Below are positions 1-11,430 of a stretch of DNA of 38,729 nt, piece by piece. The position numbers and the translations under genes were made by a program. Within the stretch, counting starts at the first letter, position 1. Every line of letters starts with the position of its first letter. The notes below the pieces were generated by a model. That model did no database searches, was not told the DNA's origin, and saw nothing but the letters and a program-made list of their open reading frames with translations. The DNA is from Chromera velia (lineage: Eukaryota; Sar; Chromeraceae), in assembly GCA_018398765.1 (NCBI GenBank), contig JAHBMJ010000910.1:1-38729 (forward strand), written 5' to 3'.

Positions 1-430
1 CTTCTTCTTCTTCTTCTTCTTCTTCTTCTTCTTCCTTTTCTTCTTCTTCTTCTTCTTCTTTTTCTTCTTCTTCTTCTCCTTTTTCTTCTTCTTCTTCTTC
101 TTCTTCTTCTTCTTTTTCTTCTTCAGAATCTTCTTCTTCTTCTTAATTCTTCTTCTTCTTTTTAATTCTTCTTCTTCTTCTTTTTCTTCTTCTTTTTCTT
201 TTTCTTCTTCTTTTTCTTCTTCTTCTTCTTCTTCTTCTTTTTTTTTCTTCTTCTCTCTTCTTCTTTCTTCTTCTTTCTTTTTCTTCTTCTTAATTCTTCT
301 TCTTCTTCTTAATTCTTTTTCTTTTTCTTTTTCTTTTTCTTTTTCTTCTTCTTTTTCTTCTTTTTCTTCTTCTTCTTCTTCTTTTTCTTCTTCTTCTTCT
401 TCTTCTTCTTCTTTCTTCTTCTTCTTCTGT
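1..430. repeat. (CTT)n trinucleotide tract
   Basis: About 430 bases of nearly pure CTT units with TTTTT and AATT variants. One strand is all pyrimidine, the other all purine. Such tracts can form triplex DNA; here it continues past the left window edge. No coding content is claimed. Confidence 0.97.
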
Positions 431-2224
431 TCACATCTTCTCTCGCCTTCTCTATACTTCCCTATCTAAACAAAACTGAGAGCTTGCGGGGCAGTACTGT
501 GCAGTACTCGGTAGTACGTAGGAAGTCGTTTTTTAGATAGGCGAATCTTAGTGACGCTTCGACTATATGGTGCCAAAACTTAGCCCAAATAGCCCAAATT
601 AAAGCGCTGCAACCAATTTTTAGTATATTACAGCATTTTTTTTTATTTAAAATGTTTTTCAGACAGACAAGTTTTGGTTTCTCGTTTCGACTTGTTCATC
701 TCATGGGCAAAACCGGGTGCTTTCGTTTTATTTCGTTTATTGAAACACAGGAAACTAAAAAGCGTCTAAGGGGTATTTACTACTAGTAATAATAGAAAAT
801 TTATAATTTATAAACCATAAGTAATGAATAACTGAATGCATAAATCAGTTTAATAAATATAGTTAAACAGAACTAAGGAAACTTTTAACAAAATTAATAC
901 CAGACCAAATAAATAGTCTCTAATATATACTCAAAATTAGTCTCGCATACTAAGTTGGTAAGATTGAATCATTGCATGTTTAATATTTTTTTTTCTTTTT
1001 TAGGTCGTCGATTTAGTTTTTCAATCTGTACTTCTCTCGTGTCATTCTTTTTGTTTTTTTAAAATTTTTTTGTTTCACTTGCTAGCTCAATTTGCTCCTA
1101 ATTGCTTTAATGACAAACTGTCAAAGACATAAAGATACAAAAAATCATTTTTCAAAGCAATCAATAAATTATTCGTATTGATTAATTTAATAGGTCATTA
1201 ATCTGATAATTGATCATCATGTCTGACGCTTAGTAGAGCTTTCAACTCACGGGTGAAACAAAAATTTAAAATAAGAGTTTCATATGTTTTGATAGGGATA
1301 TGGAACTTCATTTATGTGTAACGATTTATAAGGCGTGTTCCACTCAATTTAAGTTTGAGATTCATAATTTATCGACGTAGTTTGACGCTCATTCAATCGG
1401 GAAAGGGGGTAGAAACTCTGTCAGTTCAAGTTGTCATAATCAATTGAATGCCTGCACGGCTTCCATCGCCGGAGACTCTATCCCCCTGCCCACTCCGATT
1501 CCCTGCAGATATACAGCACGAGATCGATAGAGATTAATTTTGAGTGCCACGCACATGATGCAGTACGGGCTGTCGATCGCTTGAGTGCATTCACATGTAC
1601 ATCAGGTTGTTTCATGCGTGCACATCGGACGAGCAATTGTTTGCGACATGTTCGAGGAGGCCTTCATGCACTTACACGAGTGGTCCGGTCTTTTTTGTTT
1701 CTGCCTGCATCTCTCAGAGGCTTGGCCTGTCCGTTTTGCTTTCTATCTATGTAGCTGTCTGTCTATCCATCAAGCTCGTCCTCTATCTGTTTCTCTGTTT
1801 CTCTCTCTCTCTTTCTTTTTTTCTCTCTCTGTGGCATTGTCTTTGTCAATGTATCTGCTTGTCTTTTTGACTGTTGATCTGCTTGTCTGTCTGTCCCTCT
1901 GTGAGTTTGTCGATTTGCCTCTTTGCGCGACTTTCCGTCCGTGTGCCCGTCTCTGCGTCGCATTGTCTGTTAACTATTCTGCTTATCCATTGACGGTTCT
2001 GTGTGCACTCAAACTCACTCATTTATGGATCGGGAGCTCGGCTCTGCTGGCTTACTCAAACTCATTCATTCATTCGTTCATCCATTCGTTTGTTCACATA
2101 CCTAATTGCTTGACGCACAATGCATAGACCAAAAGCGTTCACTCCCATGTAGACATACAAACATACTCATTTCCAGCTACCTTCCGTTTCCAAGTAAGGA
2201 CACACACATTCACAAACACAATCT
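431..2224. other. Non-coding 3' flank
   Basis: The first 1.1 kb is AT-rich and has no convincing exon. From about 1740 to 2100 there is CT/TCTG-rich low-complexity DNA that happens to stay open in several frames. It lies downstream of the minus-strand hydrolase gene and may include its 3' UTR. Nothing else was recognised. Confidence 0.7.
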
Positions 2225-4219
2225 TCACAGGCAGCACACGGCTAGCGCTGGCAACGAGCTCCCTTCTGCCCCCGCCCCCTCTGATCCGATGGGCTCATCA
2301 TTCCCCCCTCCCTCATGCAGTGAAAGAAAGTCCACACACAGCTGTATCGAGGGAGGGAGCTAGAGGAGGGAATGCACGCATAGCTCCGGGGCACGAGCCT
2401 TACTGAGCGAATGACAACAGTGAGGTCCGACGTTGATCCGTTTTTCCTTCTTTCATCCGCAGAAACGGAGGGACTTCCCGTCAGTTTCTTCAAGCTCCTT
2501 CGTCTGTTGCATTCCAACAATTCTGTCGAGACTGAGAGACGATTAGGAACAGTTGACGGAGGCATTCCTGCGTTTTGCATCTGACGCACGCACACACACC
2601 TCTGCACACAGAGAGAGTCCCCGATCGGCAGTCAAATGCCACAGTGCACACGGTCCCGGCAAGCAGCCCGTTCTCGTCAGGCAGGTACCTGAAGACGAAC
2701 TCATGCATGCACACCTACCTGTTTGTTGTGTGACACAAGCAGAAGCACAAGCAAAACGCGGACACTGCTTATTTCTGGAAGCGCACAGGTGGAGGCCAGA
2801 AGACAAGCTCCTTCCATGTGCAGCAGCTTGTCAGGCCACAGACTCCTCAGTATGCAGGCATTGGAGGTTGGAATGTTAGTTTGCCGTGAGGCGTGTGCGC
2901 ATCCTATAGGCAGACTGTCTGTTTGCTTCCTCCCCTCCGCAAAGAAAAGAGGTGCAAGCAAAAGGGAGGTGTGAAAGGCGCAATGCCATATAGAGCTGTC
3001 AACAAGTTTGGGTGATTGCTTATCCTTCACTGCCCCCTTCTCTTCCCTTCGCTCTCGCTCTGGCTCTCCCTTTCTCTCGCTCTCTCTCTCGCTCTCGTGT
3101 TTTATTTCTGATGAAGGCTCGGCAGAGGAACAGTCGGCAGAGGAAGAGCAGAGCAAGACGAACCTGAGGAGGGGCAAAGAGAAGATACTGGATGAAAGGA
3201 GACAGGAAGACCTCACTCACTCACTCACTCACTCACTCACTCTCTGCAGACGGGCCACGAGTCTTCTTCCCGTCTCTCTCTCAGAAGTTCCCAGCAGAAC
3301 TCACGGACGCTTGCCGCCGCGTCAACGCCGCCAGAGTCAGGCCCCACGCCGTTGTCTTGATTTCTTTTCAGAAGTCCCTCGCGCTGCATCCCGTACGAGA
3401 AGAAATGTTTCAGGTGAAGGCTTTTGTTCAGCATTCAAACAAGGAGGCAAGGAATCAGGGGAGGAACAAGGAAGGCGACATGCACAGCCACACGGAGAAC
3501 AAGGTAGGTTCTGTTCGTCACCAAGCAATTTAGACATCTCTGCCGGTACAGCTTTCTTTCTCTCTTTCTTTGTCTTCTGCATCTGGCACGACTGAATCAC
3601 AGCCCAAAGAATCGACCGACCGAGGCAGAGTCACACTTCTGCACTGCCCTCCTCATGCGACTCTGAGAGCTCTGTGACCCTTGTGCCTTCTCATCTCCCT
3701 GCAGGCAGACAGGCAGGCAGGAAGACAGGGAGGGAATACAGACACTCAACCTAATCCTCCGATCGTCAGAAGGAAGAGAACGGACGGGGACACGAAAGGT
3801 GAGAGAGAAGGAAGGCTGCCCAGAAGCGCCCCTTGTCCACTACGGTGACAATTGAATAAACATTGCGAATCTATTCTGAAACCATGGACAGGCCAACTTG
3901 CGTATCTCTGAATCAAAACAAAAATAAAGAAGAATGTACGGTCTGTCGAGCGGAAAGAAGAAAGCAGAGGACAGGGAAAAAAGAATGCGAAGGATGAGGG
4001 GAAGAAAGATCATAAACTCGGATAGAGGCACGCTAGCGGAGTAAAGATGGATGGACGGAACAAGACAATGAACGCATGGGACTCCTTCTCCGCATAATCA
4101 TTGTCAATATTGTTACATCAGAAAATCATGAGAAATTCACAAGAGGCGATCCCCTGTGCATGCAGAGACATAGGAGATAGACAGACGAAGAGACATACTG
4201 ACATACTCTCTCTCTGTCA

Positions 4220-4253
<34 letters not shown>

Positions 4254-4282
4254 TACACACCGCACACACACACAGACGCACG

Positions 4283-4364
<82 letters not shown>

Positions 4365-4684
4365 GCAAACGATTCATACCTCCAAAATCTTGAGCAATTG
4401 TTTGCTGAGGTAGTGGTTCGTGTGCAAAAGCACGGGGTGAGAATCGTTCCCTGCCGTTGAGCTCCCGCCCCCGTGTTGTCCCGCCGGAGACGTCTCAGGG
4501 TTCCACGCTGCAAGAAAATCCACGTCTGCAAAAGGGCAGACGAAGTCGGATGGAGTCACAGAGAGAGAGAAGAGCAACACACAGTATTCATGCACATGGA
4601 AACGATGGAAAAAGAGAAGAGAAAAAGGCGGAGAGAGAGACGTAGAGAGAGAAAGGGAGGTAGAGAGGGTGCAAGGGAGGTACA

Positions 4685-4727
<43 letters not shown>

Positions 4728-5618
4728 TAGGAGGTCACCGATTCATAGAAAATGAAACAGCGTCTGTCCGTCTCTCTGTCTGTGTCTGTTTGTCTGTCTG
4801 TCTGTCTGTCTGCCGTTCTACTGAATTCGCAGTCTCATTTCTTTGTTGCGATTATCCAGACCCCCTTTTCACCCCCTTTATTTGTTTCAGCAAGCACTTC
4901 TTTTTTTCTCCACTCGTGCATTCCTTTCTCTTCATCCGTGTCCTCGCTCACCTTCTCCAGCCATTTCGGCGAACCAGCCGCCCCCCTCTCTGTCGACACA
5001 GCCGATGCACGAATTGGAAGACCTCCGACATGCGCCCCCTCCCTCTCGGTGTCGGCCCTCCAGTTCCATCCGCTTCTGTGCGGCGGCTGCAGACGGAGCC
5101 TCGAGGGCCCCTCTCAAGAGAACGTGGACGGGAACGGAGACGGCGCCCGGATCCCCCACTCTCCCCTGCATACATGCATGCATGCAGGCAGGCAGGCGTC
5201 CACTCACACTCACAGAAACAGAGGATCCATCGATAGATCCGCGTGGGGACATGGTACACTTGTGCTTCAGATGGGGTGTAACTCAGTTTTCCTGTACAGC
5301 CCAAAGCCCAACAGGCAATCAAACAGAACCCTGCGAGTGAGAGAGTGTGAAAATCGTCTCGACGACACAAAATTCTCTATGCTATTGCTGACACACCCTA
5401 TCACCGACGCACCCTATCATTACTTTCACCTCCCTTTTTTCTGTTTCTTCATCGACTTGCTGGCAGGTAGGCAGATAGACTGACAGATAACGAGATACAG
5501 CAGAAGAAAACATAGACTGACAGCCATCTAACATTTGTCTTTCTCGTTCTCATGTCACTCTGTGAGACAGACAGACGGAAAAGCAGCCCGACAGGTCGCC
5601 AGAGAATCAAGCGCGCAC

Positions 5619-5656
<38 letters not shown>

Positions 5657-5933
5657 CCGCCAAAAAAAGAAGAGAGAGGCCAACGCTTTCTGCAAGACGC
5701 GAGGCATCTTTTTCTCAAACGGCCGGGAGGAGGTAAAGCGGCAAGCGCGGCAACCGACCTGTGAGAGGAAGTTGAGAGTGACTGCCACTCCTGCAGAGTT
5801 CATTCCCATCTGCAGGTTTTGGATGGTCAGACAGACAGACAGACAGACAGACAGACTTCTATCGAGTCGATCTGCCACTTGCGAGTTCGACTCTGATGGT
5901 GTAGAACTCTGTGCGGGTGTGTGCTTCTTTGAG

Positions 5934-5967
<34 letters not shown>

Positions 5968-7383
5968 CGCGCACGTCGGAGTCTGTCCGCCTGTCTGTTT
6001 GTCTGTTTCAGACAGATGAAGTTTTGTTGCTGAGTGTGCATCAATGGGAAATTTGCACTATAGGTTTGACGGAAAAGTTTACTTTTTCTTGTTGTCGTTC
6101 GAGAAAAAAGAGCTAGATGAAAGAAAAGGAATGGCATGGACTGACTGACTGACTGATCGAAAGACGGACCTTCCCGATGATACCGGGCTCTGCAATGATC
6201 GTCGGGTTGGGCCGCTGCCGCCACTTCTGGAGGCATGCCGTGGCCTCTGTAGTGTCTTCCCTCTTCTCGATCATATGCGAAGAGGACGCAAACGAAGGGT
6301 CTAGACGTCCCTGCTGTCTCACCACAACCTCTGCTGCGGCCCCCCTCTCCATCAGCTCTTGCGTGTCCCCATCGACTTCCACCTCCTCCCCCTGGGATGT
6401 CAGGCGACCTCCCTCAGAGGGAGCCAGGCGCGTCAACTTCAAGATCTGGAGAAGAACAGCAAAACGGGAACAAAGAAGTGAGGGATGGGGAAGGAGGTGA
6501 CTGGGAGAAAAGGGAAAACGATGACGGAAGCGAGAAAGGTGCAAAGGGAGAATGGATGCAGTCGAAACTACCTCGCATACGTCCCTTCAAGATATCACCG
6601 CAAAACTGAACGTCTGCATTCTCTCTAGCTCTTTCCTACGCATGCACAGCTGCACAACTCTGCCGCCAACTTCGGCAACCATACCCTAAGAGAAAGAAAG
6701 GGCCTCCGCTCTCCTCGTTTCGTTAGTCCTTCAGTCAATGCACACTCAAGACGCAATCGCTCTCTGTCTTTGGAGGGAGGAAGCAACAAGCACCTTAAAG
6801 ACACCCTGCAAAACCCTGCCTCGTTCCCTTGATGTATGATCAAACCCCCCCCATCAGTGCTGCACGCATGCCCAAGTACCGGCATAGCGCAGGGAATTCA
6901 CAGACATGCGAAACCGAGTTCAGATTGTTTTGCCCTTGCTGACCACTAACAGTGCTTCCAAGTTGCAGTCCCAATCCCAATTTTGACACAAAAGCGACAG
7001 AGAAGGAAAGCCGATTGTTGTGCAACCTTCACTTCCCGGCTCCTCCTTTTTTTCTTTGTTTTGATGGCTTGGAGGGGGAGGAGGAGGGGGGCCCTTGTGT
7101 TCATTTTTCCTCCTGTTCAGAATTTCTGTGCGACAATTCAACGCCAGGACCTGCGAAAAGCAGAGCCAAAGAACCAATGCGAAACTCCAGAAAAGAAAGT
7201 TAAAAACAGAAACAAGACGAACGCGATCAGAAACATTGGTCCCGCATGACTCGCCCGAGAAGACAAGGCGCTCTCTTTCTTCCTTCCTTCCTTCCTTCCT
7301 TCCTTCCTTCCATTCTTCCTTCCTTCCTTCCTTCCTTCCTTCCTTCCCTCCCTTCCGCGGGGCCCGATCTTTCTCTCTCTCTC

Positions 7384-7428
<45 letters not shown>

Positions 7429-8235
7429 TTTCAAGGCACCCTTCTGACTAAGTCGAAAGTACAATCCTGTTGCCATCTTGATGGCATGCTTCTCTCTCAC
7501 ATCGGATCGGTGCTGGGGCAACGCGGCGCATTGAATGCACTTTGTAACGTCGAAGAAAGGAGAAAGAGAAGTCGCATGGCCGAAAATTGACGCACCCTCC
7601 ATACATCCACGCCCGCCCCCGCAGCTACGCCCTCAATTTCGTTCATCAGGGCCCCGTCGAAAAGCCGGATCTGCTCCCTCATCGCCTCTGCCTGTCTTTG
7701 CATATCCAAAACGGGAATCTTCCACCGCGACTGAAAAAGATCGTCCAGGTACCTTCACACAGAGAGGGGAGGCAACGGCAGTCAGCTGTCAGTCTGACTT
7801 TTATCGTTGACCATCAATTTACGTTTGCACGCAGGGATCAGCCCCAGTCAATACTGCTCAAGCCTTCCGGGCGGAGGAGAGTGAAACCAAAACACCAGCA
7901 GAACCGAGTTCATGTGCAATTTACAGATCGGCAGAAACAGAAGACGGCTGCATCAAGAAATATGTGAGATATCTTGGGGTGAATGGTGGGAGGGCGCAAG
8001 CAGAGAAACTGCCGGGAGACACACATCCCGAGGAACTGTGAGACGGAGACGCACACCACCAAACCGAGCCAGATCGAGAGACTGTACGGCCCTCTACCGG
8101 GATGGACGTACTGACTGACCATGCAGAGACTTTGGCGATTCTATCTTTCAAAAGACTTCCCTGGGAAAAGCCAAGCTCGAAGGGCGTCCTCCCGAACGCC
8201 CTCACAAGAGGAAAGGGACTGAGAAGAGACGCCAT
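2225..8235 (-). CDS. C45/AAT-family N-terminal-nucleophile hydrolase (12-exon model)
   Basis: The model resembles acyl-CoA:6-aminopenicillanate acyltransferase-like proteins (peptidase C45, Pfam AAT), which self-cleave before a catalytic Cys and act on amide bonds. Exons on the minus strand: 8235-8120, 7752-7596, 7150-6947, 6445-6170, 5809-5759, 5165-4952, 4525-4380, 3698-3645, 3383-3241, 2688-2600, 2522-2404, 2341-2225. Every junction has GT/AG and keeps frame, giving about 561 aa. Family landmarks in order are GRTPFELGFSQGSLLK near residue 15, EIEGVAAGAGVD, VLALNCRTEI, the cleavage motif EG|CTTIGF (Cys about 134), LLCQNWDWD, AEPGIIGK-MGMNSAGVAVTLN, VPVHVLLRGALEAP, LLHTNHY, SRMRRA, WPVCRE and TVAFDCRSGTLSVCR. 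A Pro-rich and Lys/Glu-rich insert precedes the nucleophile, and exon 4 adds a long insert. The last two exons lie beyond the family domain and are the least certain. The ATG at 8235 is the first in frame. Substrate unknown; no signal peptide is evident. Confidence 0.85.
3214..3242. repeat. (ACTC)n microsatellite
   Basis: Seven tandem tetranucleotide units abut the 3' end of exon 9 of the minus-strand hydrolase gene. Read on the minus strand this is a GAGT array, so several overlapping GTGAGT donors are present in tandem; the one at 3240 keeps the frame with exon 10. Confidence 0.9.
4204..4362. repeat. Compound (CT)n-(CA)n-(GA)n microsatellite
   Basis: A CT run passes into a long CA run and then a GA run. 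It lies in the intron between exons 7 and 8 of the minus-strand hydrolase gene, beginning about 18 bases downstream of exon 7. The CT and GA arms could pair with each other around the CA core. Confidence 0.95.
4682..4727. repeat. (CA)n-(GA)n microsatellite
   Basis: A compound dinucleotide array within the intron between exons 6 and 7 of the minus-strand hydrolase gene. A related TCTG array follows at about 4783-4812. Confidence 0.95.
5619..5655. repeat. (CA)n microsatellite
   Basis: A CA array in the intron between exons 5 and 6 of the minus-strand hydrolase gene. The next intron holds a CAGA array at 5828-5856 and a TG array at 5936-5964. Confidence 0.95.
7277..7427. repeat. (CTTC)n and (CA)n microsatellites
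   Basis: About 17 CTTC-type units, then a CA array at about 7387-7427. They lie in the intron between exons 2 and 3 of the minus-strand hydrolase gene. Confidence 0.95.
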
Positions 8236-8823
8236 GCAGAGAAGACGAAAGTCAAATATGCAGCCACACACACACGGGGACTATTTACCTATAGACCGAG
8301 GGCAGCAGTCCATTTCGCGCTTTCATTTGGAGATCTCTTTTCTCCGTGAGCTGATCGAGACACTGAGTCTCATTGAACTTTGGTCAGAGGAGATGTGCGG
8401 AGACTGAACTAGAAGCTCTATATAGGAGACGGCGAGTATGCATGCGTGTAGACGGCTATATATATAGACGGCTCATATACGGCTCATTTATGGCTCATAT
8501 GCATGCACATTCATGCACACAATGCCGTTTCGCTCATGCATTTGAATCGTACGGAACCATGCATATATATCTCGATTAAACCTTACGACTTACGGTCCAT
8601 CCGATGATTTACGGACTACTCACGGACCCCCAACGGATGGTAGAGAACGTGAAGTGATTCATGTGTGGAAGGGAGAAAGGGGGTTTCTGGACGTGAAGAC
8701 AGAGAGGAGAAGTTGAGAACTAGTCAGCCTTGGCAGGAGACGAAAGAGACTGCAAGTTGACCGCTTCCGTGATCTTTGGAAGTTTTGCAGTCGTTTTCTT
8801 CTTCGCGGCGCTTCTTCGCTGAA
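8236..8823. promoter_or_regulatory. Head-to-head intergenic region, candidate bidirectional promoter
   Basis: The start codons of the minus-strand C45 hydrolase (8235) and the plus-strand FAHD1-like gene (8824) face outward from this 588-base gap. It holds TATATA-containing stretches near 8421 and 8459 and three short repeats of the form GGCTCATAT or GGCTCATTTAT around 8469-8502. No experimental promoter evidence is available; the call rests on gene arrangement. Confidence 0.45.
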
Positions 8824-9131
8824 ATGAGGCCGGCTTCCAACAAAATCGTGAGTAGCATTTTTGAAAAGTGGAGTGAACTCCCCGGATTTCCGGCTGAAAG
8901 GTTTCGAATGGTCTCGAAACGCTTCCCGTATTGACGTGCTCAGTTGAATTTCCGTGTCCATTTGTGAGAGATAGTGAGCGGGCCGACAGATTTGGGACTG
9001 TGTCCGTTTTTTTCTTGGTTCTTCTGTGCCTCTCCGTTCCTCTTTCGGCCTGCCTGTGGGCTGTCTTTCTCTGCTTGCGTGTGTTGTTTAGTTGTGCCCC
9101 CCCCCCCCTTTCTTTCCCCCCTCTCTCTGCT

Positions 9132-9162
<31 letters not shown>

Positions 9163-9197
9163 ATATATATATATATATATATCTTCTCCCTCTTTTA

Positions 9198-9265
<68 letters not shown>

Positions 9266-10389
9266 CCTTGTGTCTGCGCAGATCTGTGTGGGACGCAACT
9301 ATGCGAAGCACTGCCTCGAGTTGGGAAATGAACTTCCGAAGAGGCCTCTGCTCTTCCTCAAACCACCCTCTTCGGTCGTCTTCCCCCCCAACCCGGTCGT
9401 CCTGCCGGCAGACATTGGGGAGATCCATCATGAGGTCAGGCAGGAAGACAGACACGTCAGTCAGTGATCCAGGCAAGCGCAGGCAGGCTGTCAGTGATTG
9501 AGTGAGTAAGTCAGTTGGCGGTGAGAGACTTAGTACTTCAGACAGTAAGTCAGCAAGCCAGGCAGACAGGAAGTGATAAGTCAGTCAGCCGGTCGATGAG
9601 TCAGTCACTTAAGGAAGAGAGTCTGTCAGTAGGCCAGGCAGGCAGGCCGGCAAGGAGAATTTGAGGAATTCATTCAACCGTCATTCCCCGCTTCTCCTCA
9701 TGTTACTATCAGTGAGTCTCTACTACTACTGCTATCAGTCAATCTCTCTTCCCCTCTTTTCTTTTTGTCGTCCGACTCTTTCCCCTCTCTCTGTCTTGCA
9801 CTGTGCCCGGCAGGTCGAGCTGGTTGCTGTGATTGGAAAAGGAGGGAAGGACATCCCAGAGCACGAGTCGATGAGTCACGTCTCAGGTTTCACTCTGGCG
9901 TTGGACCTCACAGCCAGAGATCTTCAGGCAGTGGAGAAGAAAAAGGGCAACCCCTGGACGCTTGCGAAGATGCAGGACGGGTTCCTTCCCATATCAGACA
10001 GGTTGATTGGAAAGGAAGAAATCGATTTGGACGACGCTAGACTCTGTCTCCACGTGATGCATCGGGGAGAGAGCGGATGGACTGCCACTCCCCGACAGGA
10101 CGGCAATGTGAATGACATGATCTTCAAGTTGCCCTGTCTGATCTCGTACATCTCCTCTTTGTTCACTCTCAGTGAAGGGGACCTCATTCTCACAGGCACA
10201 CCTAGCGGGGTGGGTCCTATCCTCCCGGGAGACAAACTCAAAGCCTCTATCCGCCTGCGGGGAGGGGGAAGGGTGTTCGAGGAAACGTTCGAGTTTAGCA
10301 CGGAAACTAGGACCCCGGCTCCGGGGGTGGCCGCCTTCCCTGTGGCGATCTCCCAAAAGCCTCCGTCCGGTGCAGCTGCACGATTGTGA
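8824..10389 (+). CDS. FAHD1: FAHD1-like fumarylacetoacetate hydrolase-family protein (acylpyruvase / oxaloacetate decarboxylase type)
   Basis: Three exons, 8824-8847, 9282-9434 and 9814-10389, join in phase 0 to give 250 aa, close to the usual 220-225 aa of FAHD1. Exon 1 is only eight codons (MRPASNKI) and completes the family start [13 protein letters not shown]. The metal ligands expected in the family are visible: the two Glu in HHEVEL, which is created by the exon 2/3 junction, and the Asp in [20 protein letters not shown] and [14 protein letters not shown] are further FAH-fold signatures. Known relatives hydrolyse acylpyruvates or decarboxylate oxaloacetate, usually in mitochondria; no clear targeting peptide is seen here. 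The ATG at 8824 is the first in frame after an upstream stop at 8770. Donors are GTGAGT and GTCAGG. The C-terminus extends slightly beyond the family as a Pro/Ala-rich tail. Confidence 0.93.
9126..9262. repeat. (CT)n-(TA)n and (CT)n-(TG)n microsatellites
   Basis: Two compound arrays lie back to back inside FAHD1 intron 1, ending about 20 bases before the exon 2 acceptor. The CT runs could act as extended polypyrimidine tracts. Confidence 0.95.
9436..9656. repeat. Degenerate GTCAGT/GCAGGCAG tetranucleotide array
   Basis: Most of the 5' half of FAHD1 intron 2 is built of imperfect CAGT, CAGG and CAGA units. Because of this, GTCAGT or GTCAGG, the same six bases as the real donor at 9435, recurs many times in tandem. 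Confidence 0.85.
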
Positions 10390-11430
10390 CCTCGTTTCAT
10401 GTCCTTATGGTGCAAAAGCAGTTGTGCAGACTCGATTCAATTGCATCAGATGAGAGACCAAAGAAGGCAGAACAAAAATTAAATGGTCGAAAAGCATTGG
10501 TATCAGTCTGGTGCAAGCAAAGAAGGCAGAAACACAAATTGATCGAGAAAAACTTCACAGATAGGAATTAGGGGGTGTCGCCACAGAGTCATGACTCATG
10601 AAAAGATGGCCTGTCGTTCTCCATCCGCTGTTGCCAGCGTTTCCCGTCACTAGTTTTTTTTCTCTTAATTTTTGTCGTCAGTTTTGCAGCAAAGTGACAA
10701 ATTTAAACCTCGGTGACAAACTCAAAAAGAAACACTAACCCTACCATTAACTAATCCTACAACCAATTATTACTGGCCTGAGAATTATTAGAATCTAATA
10801 ATTAGATATTTAATTTAGCATAACCTGAAAGTCTTTCAAGTTAATTAATGTGCCAATATATTTCTTCAGTTCACAGTAATAAAGGTTCAAGTTTGAACTG
10901 GAAGAAAGCTAGGAAGAAAATGACTATTTAAGCGTTAGTAAACTGTAAATAAATTAATTATATACATTTTATACACAAAGCCAGTGATATGTTAGATAAA
11001 TATATTGATGATTACTGCTAATAGTACCATATCTACAATACTGTATGGTTTTATAGACTGCAGTAACAATCTATGCATGCATGAGGCAGCATGACTCCTA
11101 GCCTAGCTCCTAGCATGACTCCAACTCCGTCCAAATGTGCCTCGTACAGGGACGACGTATACGTATAGTGATATTATACTATAGGCAGTATTCATATAAT
11201 CATGAAATTATAGAGTTTAACTTCAGTTACTTCACCACAGGTTTAACTGGCTAGATCTGGGAAGTTTGCCAGTGCCAGTGAGTATCTAGTTTAGTATATA
11301 ATCATATAATTAAAAAAAACTGTAGTGCAGTTGAAGACCTTAGACCTTGCTAAACAAATAACACCAAATCGAAGACAACAGAGGTGTAAAAAGCTCTGCT
11401 ATGTAGATCATGCCCAAACCAGGTACAAAA
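10390..11430. other. AT-rich intergenic stretch between convergent genes
   Basis: The 3' flanks of the plus-strand FAHD1-like gene and of the minus-strand secreted-protein gene meet here. From about 10660 on it is AT-rich with short repeats such as CTCCTAGC. No exon or RNA gene was recognised. Confidence 0.7.

Noticed and set aside
1585-2127. A 180-codon open frame on the plus strand
   Set aside because: Cys/Leu/Ser-rich translation of TCTG/CT low-complexity DNA; several frames are open at once and there is no family resemblance.
4101-4531. Open frames on both strands over the CT-CA-GA array
   Set aside because: Dipeptide-repeat translations of a microsatellite in an intron of the C45 gene.
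6625-6690. Exon-like piece on the minus strand (MVAEVGGRVVQLCMRRKELE) between C45 exons 3 and 4
   Set aside because: It has an acceptor-like edge, but exon 3 joins exon 4 directly with family-consistent sequence (NLEALL-ILKLTRLA), so the piece is most simply intronic.
8931-9501. Long plus-strand open frames across FAHD1 intron 1
   Set aside because: They are CT/TA/TG repeat translations; only 9282-9434 in one frame matches the FAH family.
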